Counted from the stretch's first letter, positions 52,465 through 60,596 are shown. The stretch: DNA of 60,596 nucleotides from Clostridia bacterium (GCA_017468205.1 JAFUJK010000083.1:1-60596), one strand, 5' to 3'. The notes: generated from the sequence alone by a model not told the origin. Program-made: numbers and translations.

Positions 52465-54267
52465 TTATTCAAGAACAGCCTTAATTCTGCGAACGCCACT
52501 ACTGCTACTTTCTTCTTTTTGAATTCTAAAGTGCCCGAGTTCGCCAGTACGTTCTGCGTGAGGTCCGCCACAAATTTCCTTACTAAAATCACCCATTGTA
52601 TAAACCTTGACAACCTCGCCATATTTACTATCAAAAATGCCAATAGCACCACTTGCACGCGCGTCATCAATACTCATTTCTTCAAAAGTTATAGGCAAGT
52701 CGCGAGCAATTTGCTCGTTTACCATATCCTCCACAGCCTTTAACTCTTCTGCACTTAATTTGTGGTCGCAAGTAAAGTCATAGCGAAGACGTTCTGGGGT
52801 GATATTACTTCCGCGTTGTTCAACGGTGTCGCCTACGATTTTTCTCAATGAAGCAAGCATCAAGTGAGTTGCGGAGTGCAATCTACGCAAATTAATCTTC
52901 TCTTCTTCAGATTGGGCCTCTGCAACTCCCCCCTTAAACATAGCACCTGAATTATCGCGCGATTTTTGTTGGTGTTGCTTAAATGCCTCTTCAAAGCCGA
53001 TTTTATCCACTAAAATTCCGCGTTCTTCCGCCAAATCAAGCGTTAAATCAAGCGGAAAACCGAAAGTATCAAACAATCTAAAAGCAGTTTTTCCGTCAAT
53101 AGTATCGCCTGAATTCAATTTTGATGCGATTGAGTTAAATTCTTTAATTCCACCCTCAATAGCACGTTCAAACTTCTCGACTTCGGCAGTCAACTCATCT
53201 AAAATAAATTTTTCCACCTTAGCAAAGTTTTCAAAGTCTTCTTTATAATATTGAATATAAGCATCAGCAACTTGTGTCAACATTTTTGGTTCAATGCCCA
53301 ATTTTCTTGCGCAGTTTACAGCCCTGCGAATCAATCTACGCAAAATATAACCTTGACCAACATTACTTGGAGTTGTTGGTTGCACATCACCCAACAAGAA
53401 CACACTGGCACGAATGTGGTCACTAATTATACAAAAATATTTTCCATATTCATTTGCAAAATCGAAAGTTTTACCACTCAAATTCTGCAAAATTTCAATT
53501 GGCTTCTTAAAGCAATCATCGCGGAAAGTTGAGTCATAACCATTGAGAACACACTCAATACGTTCAAGCCCCATACCTGTATCGACATTTTGTTGAGGCA
53601 ATTTTTCTAATTGAGCACCCGCGCTAGGAACATTATACTCCATAAACACATTGTTCCAAATTTCAACCCATTTACCACAATCACATTGAGGTCCACACGT
53701 CTCGCAACAAGCAGGCTTACCTGTATCATAGAAAATTTCAGTATCAGGACCGCAAGGACCAACACCGCCACCAATTTCCCACCAGTTGTCGCCTTTTGGG
53801 CAGAAATAAATTCTTTCTTTTGGCATACCGCATTTTTGCCACAACTCTGCACTCACTTCATCGCGAGCAACTTTTTCGTCGCCCTCAAAAACTGTTACTG
53901 CCAAACGAATTGGGTCGATACCAAGCCATTTAGGGTCAGTGAGATATTCCCAACTCCAAGAAATTGCTTCCTTTTTGAAATAATCGCCCACACTCCAGTT
54001 TCCAAGCATAAAAAACATTGTATGATGACGATTGTCGCCGACCTCGTCAATATCATTCGTACGCAAGCAAGGCTGAATATCAAAAAGCCTTTTACCCAAA
54101 GGGTGAGCCTCGCCCATTAAATAAGGGATAAGGGGTTGCATTCCAGCAGTTGTAAAAAGCACGCTATTGTCCGATGGAATAAGCGAAGCACCTTTAATTT
54201 CTTTATGGTTTTTACTCAACCAAAATTCACGCCATTTGCGCATTAAAATTTTACTTGTTAGTTCCAT
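52465..54267 (-). CDS. alaS: Alanyl-tRNA synthetase, short form lacking C-Ala
   Basis: A 600-aa protein; usual bacterial AlaRS is about 870. The class II catalytic core is complete: FTTAGMQPLIPYLMG, CLRTNDIDEVG and the motif-3 block VGQGYILRRLIRRAV. A Cys-rich insert (CCETCGPQCDCG) lies near residue 187. The editing domain is present, with HSATH near 465 and CGGPH near 567. The chain ends right after RIQKEESSSSGVRRIKA, so the C-terminal coiled-coil/C-Ala part is absent. Such short forms are known in reduced or divergent bacteria. SD TTGGAGAT. Confidence 0.9.
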   Translation of the reverse strand: MELTSKILMRKWREFWLSKNHKEIKGASLIPSDNSVLFTTAGMQPLIPYLMGEAHPLGKRLFDIQPCLRTNDIDEVGDNRHHTMFFMLGNWSVGDYFKKEAISWSWEYLTDPKWLGIDPIRLAVTVFEGDEKVARDEVSAELWQKCGMPKERIYFCPKGDNWWEIGGGVGPCGPDTEIFYDTGKPACCETCGPQCDCGKWVEIWNNVFMEYNVPSAGAQLEKLPQQNVDTGMGLERIECVLNGYDSTFRDDCFKKPIEILQNLSGKTFDFANEYGKYFCIISDHIRASVFLLGDVQPTTPSNVGQGYILRRLIRRAVNCARKLGIEPKMLTQVADAYIQYYKEDFENFAKVEKFILDELTAEVEKFERAIEGGIKEFNSIASKLNSGDTIDGKTAFRLFDTFGFPLDLTLDLAEERGILVDKIGFEEAFKQHQQKSRDNSGAMFKGGVAEAQSEEEKINLRRLHSATHLMLASLRKIVGDTVEQRGSNITPERLRYDFTCDHKLSAEELKAVEDMVNEQIARDLPITFEEMSIDDARASGAIGIFDSKYGEVVKVYTMGDFSKEICGGPHAERTGELGHFRIQKEESSSSGVRRIKAVLE

Positions 54268-54580
54268 TATTTATCTCCAAAATTTTGTTTTAAATTATAA
54301 ATTATATTTTAAACCTTTTATATAAATAAGTCAATAATAAAAGACGTAAATTATAAAAAAATATACCGATTTTTTGAACTTCTATTTTTTCGTATATTTT
54401 TAATTTTCAAAGAAAAATAACCTATTTTAAGTACTATGCATAGGTATTATGCATAGTACTATGCAATCAATTTTGCTAGATTTTAAAGCATTTTATTTAA
54501 TTTATTACAAATTTTTACAATTCCTGCATAAATTTAAAAAAGAACAAAACAATAAAAGAAAAAACATTAGGTTTGTTGAT
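54268..54580. other. AT-rich divergent alaS-gerKA intergenic region
   Basis: About 310 nt without a convincing gene. It has TATAAT-like boxes for alaS near 54295-54310 and the perfect hairpin at 54430-54460. A frame open from 54449 through gerKA lacks an SD and is probably not translated from there. I could not fix a sigma-G promoter, although a forespore promoter would be expected. Confidence 0.5.
54430..54460. repeat. Perfect 13-bp inverted repeat upstream of gerKA
   Basis: AGTACTATGCATA / TATGCATAGTACT with a GGTAT loop; a further partial repeat (CTATGCA) follows at once. It has no T-run, so it is not a standard terminator. It could be a regulator-binding site. Confidence 0.55.
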
Positions 54581-56035
54581 ATGAATATACAAAAAAAGAT
54601 TGAACATTTAAAACAAAAGTTTAGCCAAACAAGCGACTTTGCAACTCGTGAACTGGTAACCAAAAGCGGTGAAAATATTGCCATAGTTTGGATAGAAAAT
54701 GTTGTTGACCAATTACTACTTGCACAAAGTGTAATTGCCCCATTACAAGACATTAATTTACATAATAAAAACGCAGATATTTTCACTATTGCAAAGGAAA
54801 AAATGATTGCTTTTAGCAAGTTAAGCGAACCCGCAGATGAGAAAACTTTTATCGAAAGTTTGCTTAATGGATTTGTGGGGATTTTGTTTGAAAATAGTGA
54901 AAAAACTCTAATTGTTGAATGCGCCAAATGGATTGTACGATTACCCGCAGAACCACCGACAAGCGCAGTTGTTGAAGGTCCTCGCGAAGGATTTGTAGAA
55001 GATATAATTACAAATATGGCACTTTTACGTAAGCGCTTAAAGACACCGAATCTAGTCATTGATAAATTAAAAATTGGAGAAGAAACAAATTCGCAAATAA
55101 GGATTATTTACTTAAAAGATGTTGCCGACCCTAAAATTGTAAACAAAGTTAAGAAAAAACTTGAAGAAATTGAAATTGACGGCATTGTTGATTCACACTA
55201 TCTTTCCGAATTTTTAATGACAGGCAAACACACGATTTTTAAACAAATTGGTTCAACTGAAAAACCAGATATAGCAACCGCTAAAATTCTCGAGGGGCGC
55301 ATTGCAATACTAACTGACGGCTCGCCCATTGTTCTAACAGTACCATTTGTATTACTCGAAGATTTGCAATCAAGCAACGATTATTACACCACACCAGCGC
55401 GGGCAACTCTGATTAGATATTTACGTCTAACTGCTGGAATTATTGGAATTTTATTACCCGGATTATATGTTGCATTACTTACATATCACATTAAAGCAAT
55501 TCCTATCAAACTTTTAATTACAATAACAAACTCCATTCAAGGCATTCCGCTTCCCCCTTTACTTGAAGTGATTTTTATCATTTTTCTATTTGAAATTCTG
55601 TACGAAGCGAGTTTGCGAATGCCTCGGTATATGGGATTATCTCTCTCTGTGGTAGGTGCATTGATTTTGGGAGATACTGCGGTAAAAGCTGGGTTAGTTA
55701 GTCCACCAGCGGTTTTAATTGTCGCAATCACTGGTGTTATGAGTTACACACTACCTGAACAAAGTTCGCAACTTTCATTTTTGCGATTAATTTTTACAAT
55801 ATTAGGCGGTTTTCTTGGAATATTCGGCATTATTGTGGGCATTTTATTTCTCATTGGTTATCTTGTTAATATGGATAGTTACGGGGCACCTTATCTTGCG
55901 CCATTCGCCCCTTACATCAAAGCCGACCAAAAAGACGGTCTATATAGAAAAACATTTATGAGACAGCGAACTCGGCCATTCAGTTTGCAAAATAATAATA
56001 AAAGGAGACAAAGTAATGACGGAACTGACGAGTAG
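54581..56035 (+). CDS. gerKA: Spore germination protein, GerA/GerKA family
   Basis: A 484-aa protein from the ATG at 54581. Upstream codons in the same frame to 54449 have no ribosome site and an AT-rich composition. The N-terminal soluble domain begins in family style (LKQKFSQTSDFATRELV). VEGPREGFVEDIITNMALLRKRLKTPNLV near residue 125-155 is a family hallmark. Five or so membrane helices occupy about 290-450, including RMPRYMGLSLSVVGALILGDTAVKAG. It acts in the inner spore membrane as part of a nutrient germinant receptor. It overlaps gerKB by 20 nt. Confidence 0.92.
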   Translation: MNIQKKIEHLKQKFSQTSDFATRELVTKSGENIAIVWIENVVDQLLLAQSVIAPLQDINLHNKNADIFTIAKEKMIAFSKLSEPADEKTFIESLLNGFVGILFENSEKTLIVECAKWIVRLPAEPPTSAVVEGPREGFVEDIITNMALLRKRLKTPNLVIDKLKIGEETNSQIRIIYLKDVADPKIVNKVKKKLEEIEIDGIVDSHYLSEFLMTGKHTIFKQIGSTEKPDIATAKILEGRIAILTDGSPIVLTVPFVLLEDLQSSNDYYTTPARATLIRYLRLTAGIIGILLPGLYVALLTYHIKAIPIKLLITITNSIQGIPLPPLLEVIFIIFLFEILYEASLRMPRYMGLSLSVVGALILGDTAVKAGLVSPPAVLIVAITGVMSYTLPEQSSQLSFLRLIFTILGGFLGIFGIIVGILFLIGYLVNMDSYGAPYLAPFAPYIKADQKDGLYRKTFMRQRTRPFSLQNNNKRRQSNDGTDE

Positions 56036-57107
56036 ACAATATATAATTGTAGCATCAATCATAATGCTGACGTCAAAACTTGTAACAATGCCGTCAGTTG
56101 TATTCTCCTCTGCAAGTAATGATGCAATATTTAGCGTAATAATCAACTCAATTCTTGAATTACTCCTAATTTTTCTAATCACTCTTGCTATTGCAAAAAA
56201 TCCTAATAAAGGATTATTTGAAGTATTAAAATCAAAATTCACACGCGTGGGCGCATACATTATAATTGGATTAATTGCGATTTACGCATTAGCGCGTGTT
56301 ACATTTTGTTATGAAGAATTATACTCATTTTTTCTTGAACTTCTATATGACGAATTTAGTCCCTATATTTTTGCGATACCAACCTTTTTTGTAACTGGTT
56401 ACCTTGCATACAAAGGCGCGCGTACAATTGGGCGTACTTTGGAAATATTATTTTGGTTTATTCTAATTGGAACAATTGTTTCCGTTGTATGTAATGTTGG
56501 ATTTATGTCTTTTGACACAAATATGCCCTATTTCCAAAATGGAATAATGCCAGTTTTAGAAGGCTCAGGGTCAAGTGCGTTTTATTTCGGGAATTCAATT
56601 TGCCTATTATTCTTTATGGGAAAAGTTCGGATTGATGATAATCTTGTTAAAAAAACAATCATATCAAGTTCTGTTATCGCATTATTAATAATTGCATTTT
56701 GCTTTATTTTCTACGATGTATTTGGACTTTCGATGCAATACATACTTTTTGCGCTCAGTCAATACTCGCAATATGACCCATTCATACTTGAATTGCAACG
56801 ACTTGTATGGCTATCGGCTATTGTTGATATAACCAAACTTTTTTGCTCTACTGCGTGCCTTGCTTATTGTTTGGGACAAGCAGGAAAAACCTTTATGCAA
56901 TCAAAAACTACTTTACTTCCCATTTTAACAACATTTTTGCTTATATTCAGTTTGGCAACAATTTTACACTATGACCTGCTAGTTATGATTGAATTGGTAC
57001 GGAATTACATTTCATATATTACAATTGGACTAATTACGCTAACAATTATAATTTGCATAATACTTTCAATATCAAGGAGGCAAAATGCGCAAAAGTTTAT
57101 TCAATAA
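56016..57107 (+). CDS. gerKB: Spore germination permease-like protein, GerKB family
   Basis: A 363-aa APC-superfamily-like protein with ten membrane helices; SD AAAAGGAG lies 8 nt before the ATG. The start TELTSRQYIIVASIIMLTSKL is typical of GerAB/GerKB. It is the likely germinant-binding subunit of the receptor with GerKA and GerKC. It overlaps gerKC by 23 nt. Confidence 0.9.
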   Translation: MTELTSRQYIIVASIIMLTSKLVTMPSVVFSSASNDAIFSVIINSILELLLIFLITLAIAKNPNKGLFEVLKSKFTRVGAYIIIGLIAIYALARVTFCYEELYSFFLELLYDEFSPYIFAIPTFFVTGYLAYKGARTIGRTLEILFWFILIGTIVSVVCNVGFMSFDTNMPYFQNGIMPVLEGSGSSAFYFGNSICLLFFMGKVRIDDNLVKKTIISSSVIALLIIAFCFIFYDVFGLSMQYILFALSQYSQYDPFILELQRLVWLSAIVDITKLFCSTACLAYCLGQAGKTFMQSKTTLLPILTTFLLIFSLATILHYDLLVMIELVRNYISYITIGLITLTIIICIILSISRRQNAQKFIQ

Positions 57108-58341
57108 AATTATTTTGTGGTGTGTAATTCTATTTTTGCTCATTCTCGCCCCCACATCACTCGATATGCCCAGCCAAAGTGTTGTACGCGCAATTTGCAC
57201 AGGGCTAGCAATTGACACGAGCAATGAAAGCGGAAAGCTTGAAGTTACTGCCCAAATTCTCATACCCGAAGCTGGCGGACAATACACACAGAAACTTTCA
57301 CTAGTGAGTTATGACGCAAAATCTCTTGAAGAAAGTCTTGAAATGATGGAATATCAAGTCGGCAAAAAAATTCGTATGGAGCATTGCTGTTTTATAATTC
57401 TCAGTAACGCAGTTTGTGAACGAAATATCACGACAATCCTTGACTACCTCGTGCGCGGAAATAATATTGGCAATAACACACTTTTGATACATACTGACGG
57501 CAAGTCAAAAGACCTTCTTTCTGCTACATCAAATGTAAACAGTAGTGAGGTTGACAACTTGCAAGTAATTTCAGAGTACAACGAAAAATACTTGTTTTCA
57601 GGAGGGGCTAACCTATTGAGTTTCTATCACGATTATCTATCCCCACACAAAACTAGTTATATGGCAAATATAACTATGATAAAAGACGACAAAAGCGGAG
57701 GCAACGGTGGCACTGACCAATCTTCTGGGAGCGGTTCTGGTAGCGGAAGTGAAAGTTCACAAGGAAGTAGCAGCAGCGATAAGGGCAACACTCAAGAAGA
57801 TGTAGTAACCAGCGACGGCTCGGTCGCAATATTTTACAAAGGCAAATGCGCAAGAGTAGTTACAAGCGAAGAACGCGAGGATTTTAACTGGCTTGACCCA
57901 AAAGTTGAAAAAGCAATGGTTCAAATTGAAAATGTCAGCGACAACATTTTGAAAAATGCAACTATTTCTTATACAATAGAGCGCAAAAAAATGACCCATA
58001 AATTTGAAATTGTAAATAATGTGCCTACTATTCGCATAAATTTTGACTTGGGACTTCAAACGGAAATGGTGCTTCAGGGCGACGAATCAAGTTTGCCTAT
58101 ATTCGACGATTACATCAATGACGCAGTAACACTTGCATTTGCGGAGAAAATTGATAGAGCCGTTAAAAATTCTATGAACATTCAAAAAGAACACGGATTT
58201 GATGTTTTTGATTATTACAAAGAATTTAGCATAAATTGCAATGCTGATTGGAAAAAATATTTGTCTTCGCTTGAAAACCCTGACGATTATATGAAAGGCA
58301 TTGAGATTTTTACCGAAGTTACTTGTTATAGCGCTTTCTAA
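57085..58341 (+). CDS. gerKC: Spore germination protein, GerKC family, without lipobox
   Basis: A 418-aa Ger(x)C protein. The N-terminal hydrophobic segment (residues about 8-22) is followed by AICTGLAIDTSNESGKLEVTAQIL, matching the family start. Usual GerAC/GerKC are lipoproteins with a Cys at the signal cleavage site; no lipobox is seen here, so it seems helix-anchored. Residues about 208-235 form a Gly/Ser-rich linker (SSGSGSGSGSE) between domains. SD AAGGAGG lies within the end of gerKB. It is the third subunit of the germinant receptor. Confidence 0.88.
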   Translation: MRKSLFNKIILWCVILFLLILAPTSLDMPSQSVVRAICTGLAIDTSNESGKLEVTAQILIPEAGGQYTQKLSLVSYDAKSLEESLEMMEYQVGKKIRMEHCCFIILSNAVCERNITTILDYLVRGNNIGNNTLLIHTDGKSKDLLSATSNVNSSEVDNLQVISEYNEKYLFSGGANLLSFYHDYLSPHKTSYMANITMIKDDKSGGNGGTDQSSGSGSGSGSESSQGSSSSDKGNTQEDVVTSDGSVAIFYKGKCARVVTSEEREDFNWLDPKVEKAMVQIENVSDNILKNATISYTIERKKMTHKFEIVNNVPTIRINFDLGLQTEMVLQGDESSLPIFDDYINDAVTLAFAEKIDRAVKNSMNIQKEHGFDVFDYYKEFSINCNADWKKYLSSLENPDDYMKGIEIFTEVTCYSAF

Positions 58342-58343
58342 AA

Positions 58344-58376
58344 ACAAAAAAGACATCGAATTGATGCCTTTTTGTT
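58344..58376. terminator. Bidirectional rho-independent terminator
   Basis: A CATC / GATG core extended by an A-run and T-run, between convergent gerKC and rpsR. Confidence 0.65.
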
Positions 58377-58378
58377 TA

Positions 58379-58720
58379 TTATTCACCAACGTAGTGAATC
58401 AAGCCCATATAACGAGCGCGCTTAATCGCATTTGCCAACGCTCTTTGGTGCTTTGCGCAAGTTCCAGTTTGACGGCGAGAAATAATCTTACCCTTCTCTG
58501 TAATGAAACGACGCAATTTTGCAACGTCTTTGTAGTCAATTTCTTCAATCTTGTCAACGCAGAATTGACATACTTTACGTCTTTGTTGTGGACGACGACG
58601 ACGTGGAGCGCCTTGTTCCTCGCCCTCACGTGGCTTACGGTCAGCAGTCTTTGCTTCAGCCTTTTCTTCAGCAGGAGCAACTACAACTTCGTCTTTAACT
58701 TCTTGTTGTTCGTTTGCCAT
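58379..58720 (-). CDS. rpsR: 30S ribosomal protein S18, N-terminally extended
   Basis: A 113-aa protein; S18 is usually about 75-80 aa. The first 35-40 residues are low-complexity, with Glu/Ala/Lys then an Arg-rich part ([11 protein letters not shown]). The S18 core shows CQFC and later CAKH, the zinc-ribbon-type Cys set, followed by [26 protein letters not shown]. The extension could start at an internal site, but the SD AAGGAG is at the ATG at 58720. It follows rpsF-ssb as usual. Confidence 0.95.
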   Translation of the reverse strand: MANEQQEVKDEVVVAPAEEKAEAKTADRKPREGEEQGAPRRRRPQQRRKVCQFCVDKIEEIDYKDVAKLRRFITEKGKIISRRQTGTCAKHQRALANAIKRARYMGLIHYVGE

Positions 58721-58770
58721 TGTTATTCTCCTTTATAGATTTAAACTATTTTTTGTTAAAATTACTTCCA

Positions 58771-59199
58771 TTAGAAAGGCAAATCTGTGTCTTCAACAGG
58801 TTCGAGTTCAACCACTTTTGAATTGTCTTGAACTGGTGCTGGAGCTGGTTCAGAAGCCTCAAATGGAGCACTGCCACCCTCGCTACTGCGTGGTGTCAAA
58901 AATTCAATCTCATCAACGATGATGTCAACGCTTGTACGTTTCTCACCATTTGATTCGTAATTACGTACTTGAATGTTTCCCTGAATTGCAACTTTGTTGC
59001 CCTTGTGCAAATATTTTCCGCATCTTTCCGCATTACTACGCCAAGCAGTAATGTTGAAGAAATCAGTTTCGCGAACACCTTCGGCATTAGCAAAATTACG
59101 ATTTACGGCGATGCCGAAACGGCACATTTGAATACCACTATTTGTAGTAGTCATTTCAGGGTCGCGAGTTAAGTTTCCGATTAAAAATACTTTGTTCAT
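58771..59199 (-). CDS. ssb: Single-stranded DNA-binding protein
   Basis: A 142-aa protein. The OB fold begins MNKVFLIGNLTRDPEM and includes FGIAVNRNF, FFNITAWRSNAERCGKYLHKGNKVAIQGNIQVR. A Pro/Ala/Glu linker is followed by an acidic tip EDTDLPF, the usual partner-binding C-terminus. It lies between rpsF and rpsR. Confidence 0.96.
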   Translation of the reverse strand: MNKVFLIGNLTRDPEMTTTNSGIQMCRFGIAVNRNFANAEGVRETDFFNITAWRSNAERCGKYLHKGNKVAIQGNIQVRNYESNGEKRTSVDIIVDEIEFLTPRSSEGGSAPFEASEPAPAPVQDNSKVVELEPVEDTDLPF

Positions 59200-59213
59200 C
59201 TCAAAAAATCCTC

Positions 59214-59495
59214 TTACTTCTTAATAAACATTTTACGTACAAAGTGCTCTGTAAGAGCCATTTGTTTTTCCATTTCACGAAGAAGTGCAGGGTTTGATTC
59301 AAAGTTCATAAGAACGTAAAAACCTTCAGTTCTGTCTTGGATAGGATAAGCAAATTTCTTCATACCGATTTTCTCGATAGATTCCACAACGCCACCGTCA
59401 GCAACAATCATATCGCTGAACTTCTTGATAATAGCTTCGCGTGCTTCCTCTTCTGCTGCGCTCGAGATGATGTACAAAAGTTCATACTTGTTCAT
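59214..59495 (-). CDS. rpsF: 30S ribosomal protein S6
   Basis: A 93-aa ferredoxin-like protein that pairs with S18. Seen: the N-terminal YELLYIISSAAEEEA, GMKKFAYPIQDRTEGFYVLMNFES and the C-terminal EHFVRKMF. SD AAGGAGG. First gene of rpsF-ssb-rpsR. Confidence 0.96.
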   Translation of the reverse strand: MNKYELLYIISSAAEEEAREAIIKKFSDMIVADGGVVESIEKIGMKKFAYPIQDRTEGFYVLMNFESNPALLREMEKQMALTEHFVRKMFIKK

Positions 59496-59562
59496 AACTA
59501 AAAACCTCCTTTTGGACTAGCGGTCTAAAACTAAATTTTAGACAAGGATTGTTTATACAATC
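59496..59562 (-). promoter_or_regulatory. rpsF leader with possible S6:S18 binding motif
   Basis: Two hairpins lie in the short leader: GATTGT/ACAATC (59547-59562) and GTCTAAAA/TTTTAGAC (59523-59543). CCG follows the second directly on the minus strand. The S6:S18 autoregulatory motif is built around a hairpin with a CCG; the match here is partial. Confidence 0.4.
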
Positions 59563-59568
59563 GACACT

Positions 59569-59597
59569 ATTTTATCACAACTCTTCCAAAAAATCAA
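59569..59597 (-). promoter_or_regulatory. rpsF operon promoter
   Basis: TTGATT (59592-59597), a 17-bp spacer and TAAAAT (59569-59574). Confidence 0.65.
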
Positions 59598-59688
59598 TAG
59601 AAAAATTAAGGATTTTTGTAATTTTGAATAAATATCTCACAAATTGCTAAAAATAATAAAGAAATTTTAATGTGATAGGCAAAATCGT

Positions 59689-59717
59689 TTGATTAATTTG
59701 TTTTAATTAGGTATAAT
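59689..59717 (+). promoter_or_regulatory. Promoter of the first tandem secreted protein
   Basis: TTGATT (59689-59694), a 17-bp spacer and TATAAT (59712-59717), then GGAGG and the ATG at 59749. Confidence 0.7.
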
Positions 59718-59748
59718 ATATTTGAATTTAAAATGGAGGATATGCGCA

Positions 59749-60396
59749 ATGCTTAAATATAAAGATAAATTTACCATTGCTACTACCATATTAGGCGCGA
59801 CCCTATTGACCATTGCCCTCGCTTGTACGTTAGTCTTTGCCGCTTTTACTTCCAATAAGCAAGCGACAACTACTATTCAATTCCACGAAGGTGTTGAAAT
59901 GACTGTTACTGGCATTGATAATAGTGGTAAATGGATATATAACACTACAGGTGCGACAACAGGCTTTGCCTCGACATCACCTACAACCGCAGCTCTTGAC
60001 GGCTTGGCTTTAAGCCCAATTACAGCATCAGTTACAAAAGGTGCAAAAGCCGCAACCCCAATATATGTTCGTGTATTTGCTGTTGTAACATCAAGCGTTG
60101 CTGAGGGAACAGCTGCGTTACCTACCCCAACGCTCGGAGCAAATATGACTTCAACATCATTATTGACTGGCGAAACATCATTTATCAACAGCGCTATGCT
60201 TACACAAAAGAAATATGTTGCTGGAACAACTTCCGTTACCTCATCAGCAAGCATTTCTTTGTTAAATGTATATCAACTTTTCCAAGCAAATAGCGCAACA
60301 AACGCATTCCACGGAAGCACCTTGAAGGCTTATGTAAGAATTTACGCATCTACAAATAATACTGATTGGGGCACTGGATATACATTCTCATTCTAA
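59749..60396 (+). CDS. Secreted TasA/camelysin-like small protein
   Basis: A 215-aa protein from the ATG at 59749 (SD GGAGG 9 nt upstream); an upstream ATG at 59722 has no SD. A basic start (MLKYKDKF) is followed by a hydrophobic signal helix (residues about 9-32) and FAAFTSNKQATTTIQF, which resembles SipW-dependent signal regions of biofilm fibre proteins. The rest is Thr/Ala/Ser-rich beta sequence. The TasA-like assignment rests on pattern, not on a full-length match. A terminator follows, then another gene with a similar start. Confidence 0.6.
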   Translation: MLKYKDKFTIATTILGATLLTIALACTLVFAAFTSNKQATTTIQFHEGVEMTVTGIDNSGKWIYNTTGATTGFASTSPTTAALDGLALSPITASVTKGAKAATPIYVRVFAVVTSSVAEGTAALPTPTLGANMTSTSLLTGETSFINSAMLTQKKYVAGTTSVTSSASISLLNVYQLFQANSATNAFHGSTLKAYVRIYASTNNTDWGTGYTFSF

Positions 60397-60403
60397 TAAA
60401 TTT

Positions 60404-60436
60404 AAAGAGTAAATCATAGATTTATTCTTTTTTTAT
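60404..60436 (+). terminator. Rho-independent terminator
   Basis: AAAGAGTAAATC / GATTTATTCTTT stem with one mismatch, then T7. Confidence 0.7.
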
Positions 60437-60544
60437 TTCCTTTAAATGAATTCTGCTTCTAGTTAGATTAAGGAATAGGAATCTTGAAAAAGCACTCGGT
60501 TTCTTAACAATTCACACTTCTATTCTATTAAAGGAGATTTCATT

Positions 60545-60596
60545 ATGACAACTCAGAAAGCTCAATCTAAGATTAAATCATCTACTATTGCAATCA
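60545..60596 (+). CDS. Second tandem gene, partial at the window end
   Basis: Only 17 codons are visible from the ATG at 60545, behind the SD AAAGGAG. The start (Thr/Gln/Lys-rich, then Ser/Thr/Ile/Ala) looks like the beginning of another signal peptide, so it may be a paralogue of the preceding secreted protein. The frame is open to the window end. Confidence 0.5.
   Translation, partial: MTTQKAQSKIKSSTIAI

Noticed and set aside
54449-54580. gerKA starting at 54449 (528 aa)
   Set aside because: The extra 44 residues are Phe/Leu/Lys-rich with no SD and begin within the inverted repeat; family members start like the sequence at 54581.
1-60596. Search for a DGR reverse transcriptase or AAC-rich template repeat
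   Set aside because: None of the genes encodes a reverse transcriptase, and no second copy of the WLRSG-coding segment rich in A was found. The retroelement, if any, must lie outside.
1-60596. CRISPR arrays, tRNA or rRNA genes
   Set aside because: No regular spaced repeats, no cloverleaf with GTTCGAATC-type T-loop and CCA end, and no rRNA-like conserved blocks were seen.

Overview
The window is about 60.6 kb of AT-rich, densely packed bacterial DNA from a spore-forming member of the Firmicutes (Clostridia-like), most likely an uncultured gut-type lineage with a compact genome. This rests on AGGAGG-type ribosome sites, -35/-10 promoters mostly with 17-bp spacers, the str operon order rpsL-rpsG-fusA-tuf, the mrnC-rlmB-sigH block, and sporulation and germination genes (SpoIIE, sigma-H, CwlD-like amidase, GerKA-KB-KC). 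The lineage assignment is inference. No rRNA, tRNA, CRISPR array, transposase or phage structural gene was seen.

Layout. 1-1.3 kb: a secreted variable-domain protein cut by the window edge and a tiny membrane protein. 1.4-11.8 kb (minus): uvrC, a membrane-anchored solute-binding protein, murB, a PHP phosphoesterase, whiA, dnaE and pfkA. 11.8-18.9 kb: a small + strand peptide, then an AI-2E family permease, a flippase-like protein, tilS and spoIIE on minus. 19-21 kb (+): a short-chain dehydrogenase, a WalJ-like metallo-beta-lactamase protein and a small anchored protein. 21-26.4 kb (minus): two large surface proteins. 26.7-30.6 kb (minus): tyrS-yigZ-recX-acpS, then a 59-aa gene plus mazF. 30.8-34.5 kb: a NifU-like/GGGtGRT pair, a RadC-family gene, and a divergent membrane protein/XRE regulator pair. 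34.6-39.1 kb (minus): the str operon. 39.2-45.6 kb: a cation exchanger, a VanW protein, unknowns, an orphan HicB-like protein, a Cys-rich peptide and the CCA-adding enzyme. 45.7-50 kb (minus): mrnC-rlmB-sigH-dnaX-ybaB-recR. 50.1-54.3 kb: a CwlD-like amidase, a DUF4097 protein and a short alaS. 54.6-58.3 kb (+): gerKA-KB-KC. 58.4-59.5 kb (minus): rpsF-ssb-rpsR. The window ends with two tandem + strand secreted proteins, the second one partial.

The most unusual content concerns surface variability and gene expression. (i) Two DUF6273-like surface proteins share a C-type-lectin-like WLRSG...GVR(P) segment. In the copy at the window edge the coding strand of this segment has almost lost adenine, as expected of a diversity-generating-retroelement target. 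(ii) The other copy has a G12 tract just after a good start codon, which puts the rest of the gene out of frame. It reads through if the tract has 11 or 14 G, so it looks like a phase-variable locus in the OFF state. (iii) dnaX carries an A9 run followed at once by a stop, with the tau C-terminal domain continuing in the -1 frame. (iv) A nearly perfect four-way-junction DNA/RNA element of 93 nt follows mazF. (v) Four genes (uvrC, mrnC, cca, xre) have consensus promoters placed so that transcription should begin at or beside the start codon, suggesting leaderless mRNAs. (vi) Palindromic dispersed repeats have ends matching the core of the XRE-gene operator.
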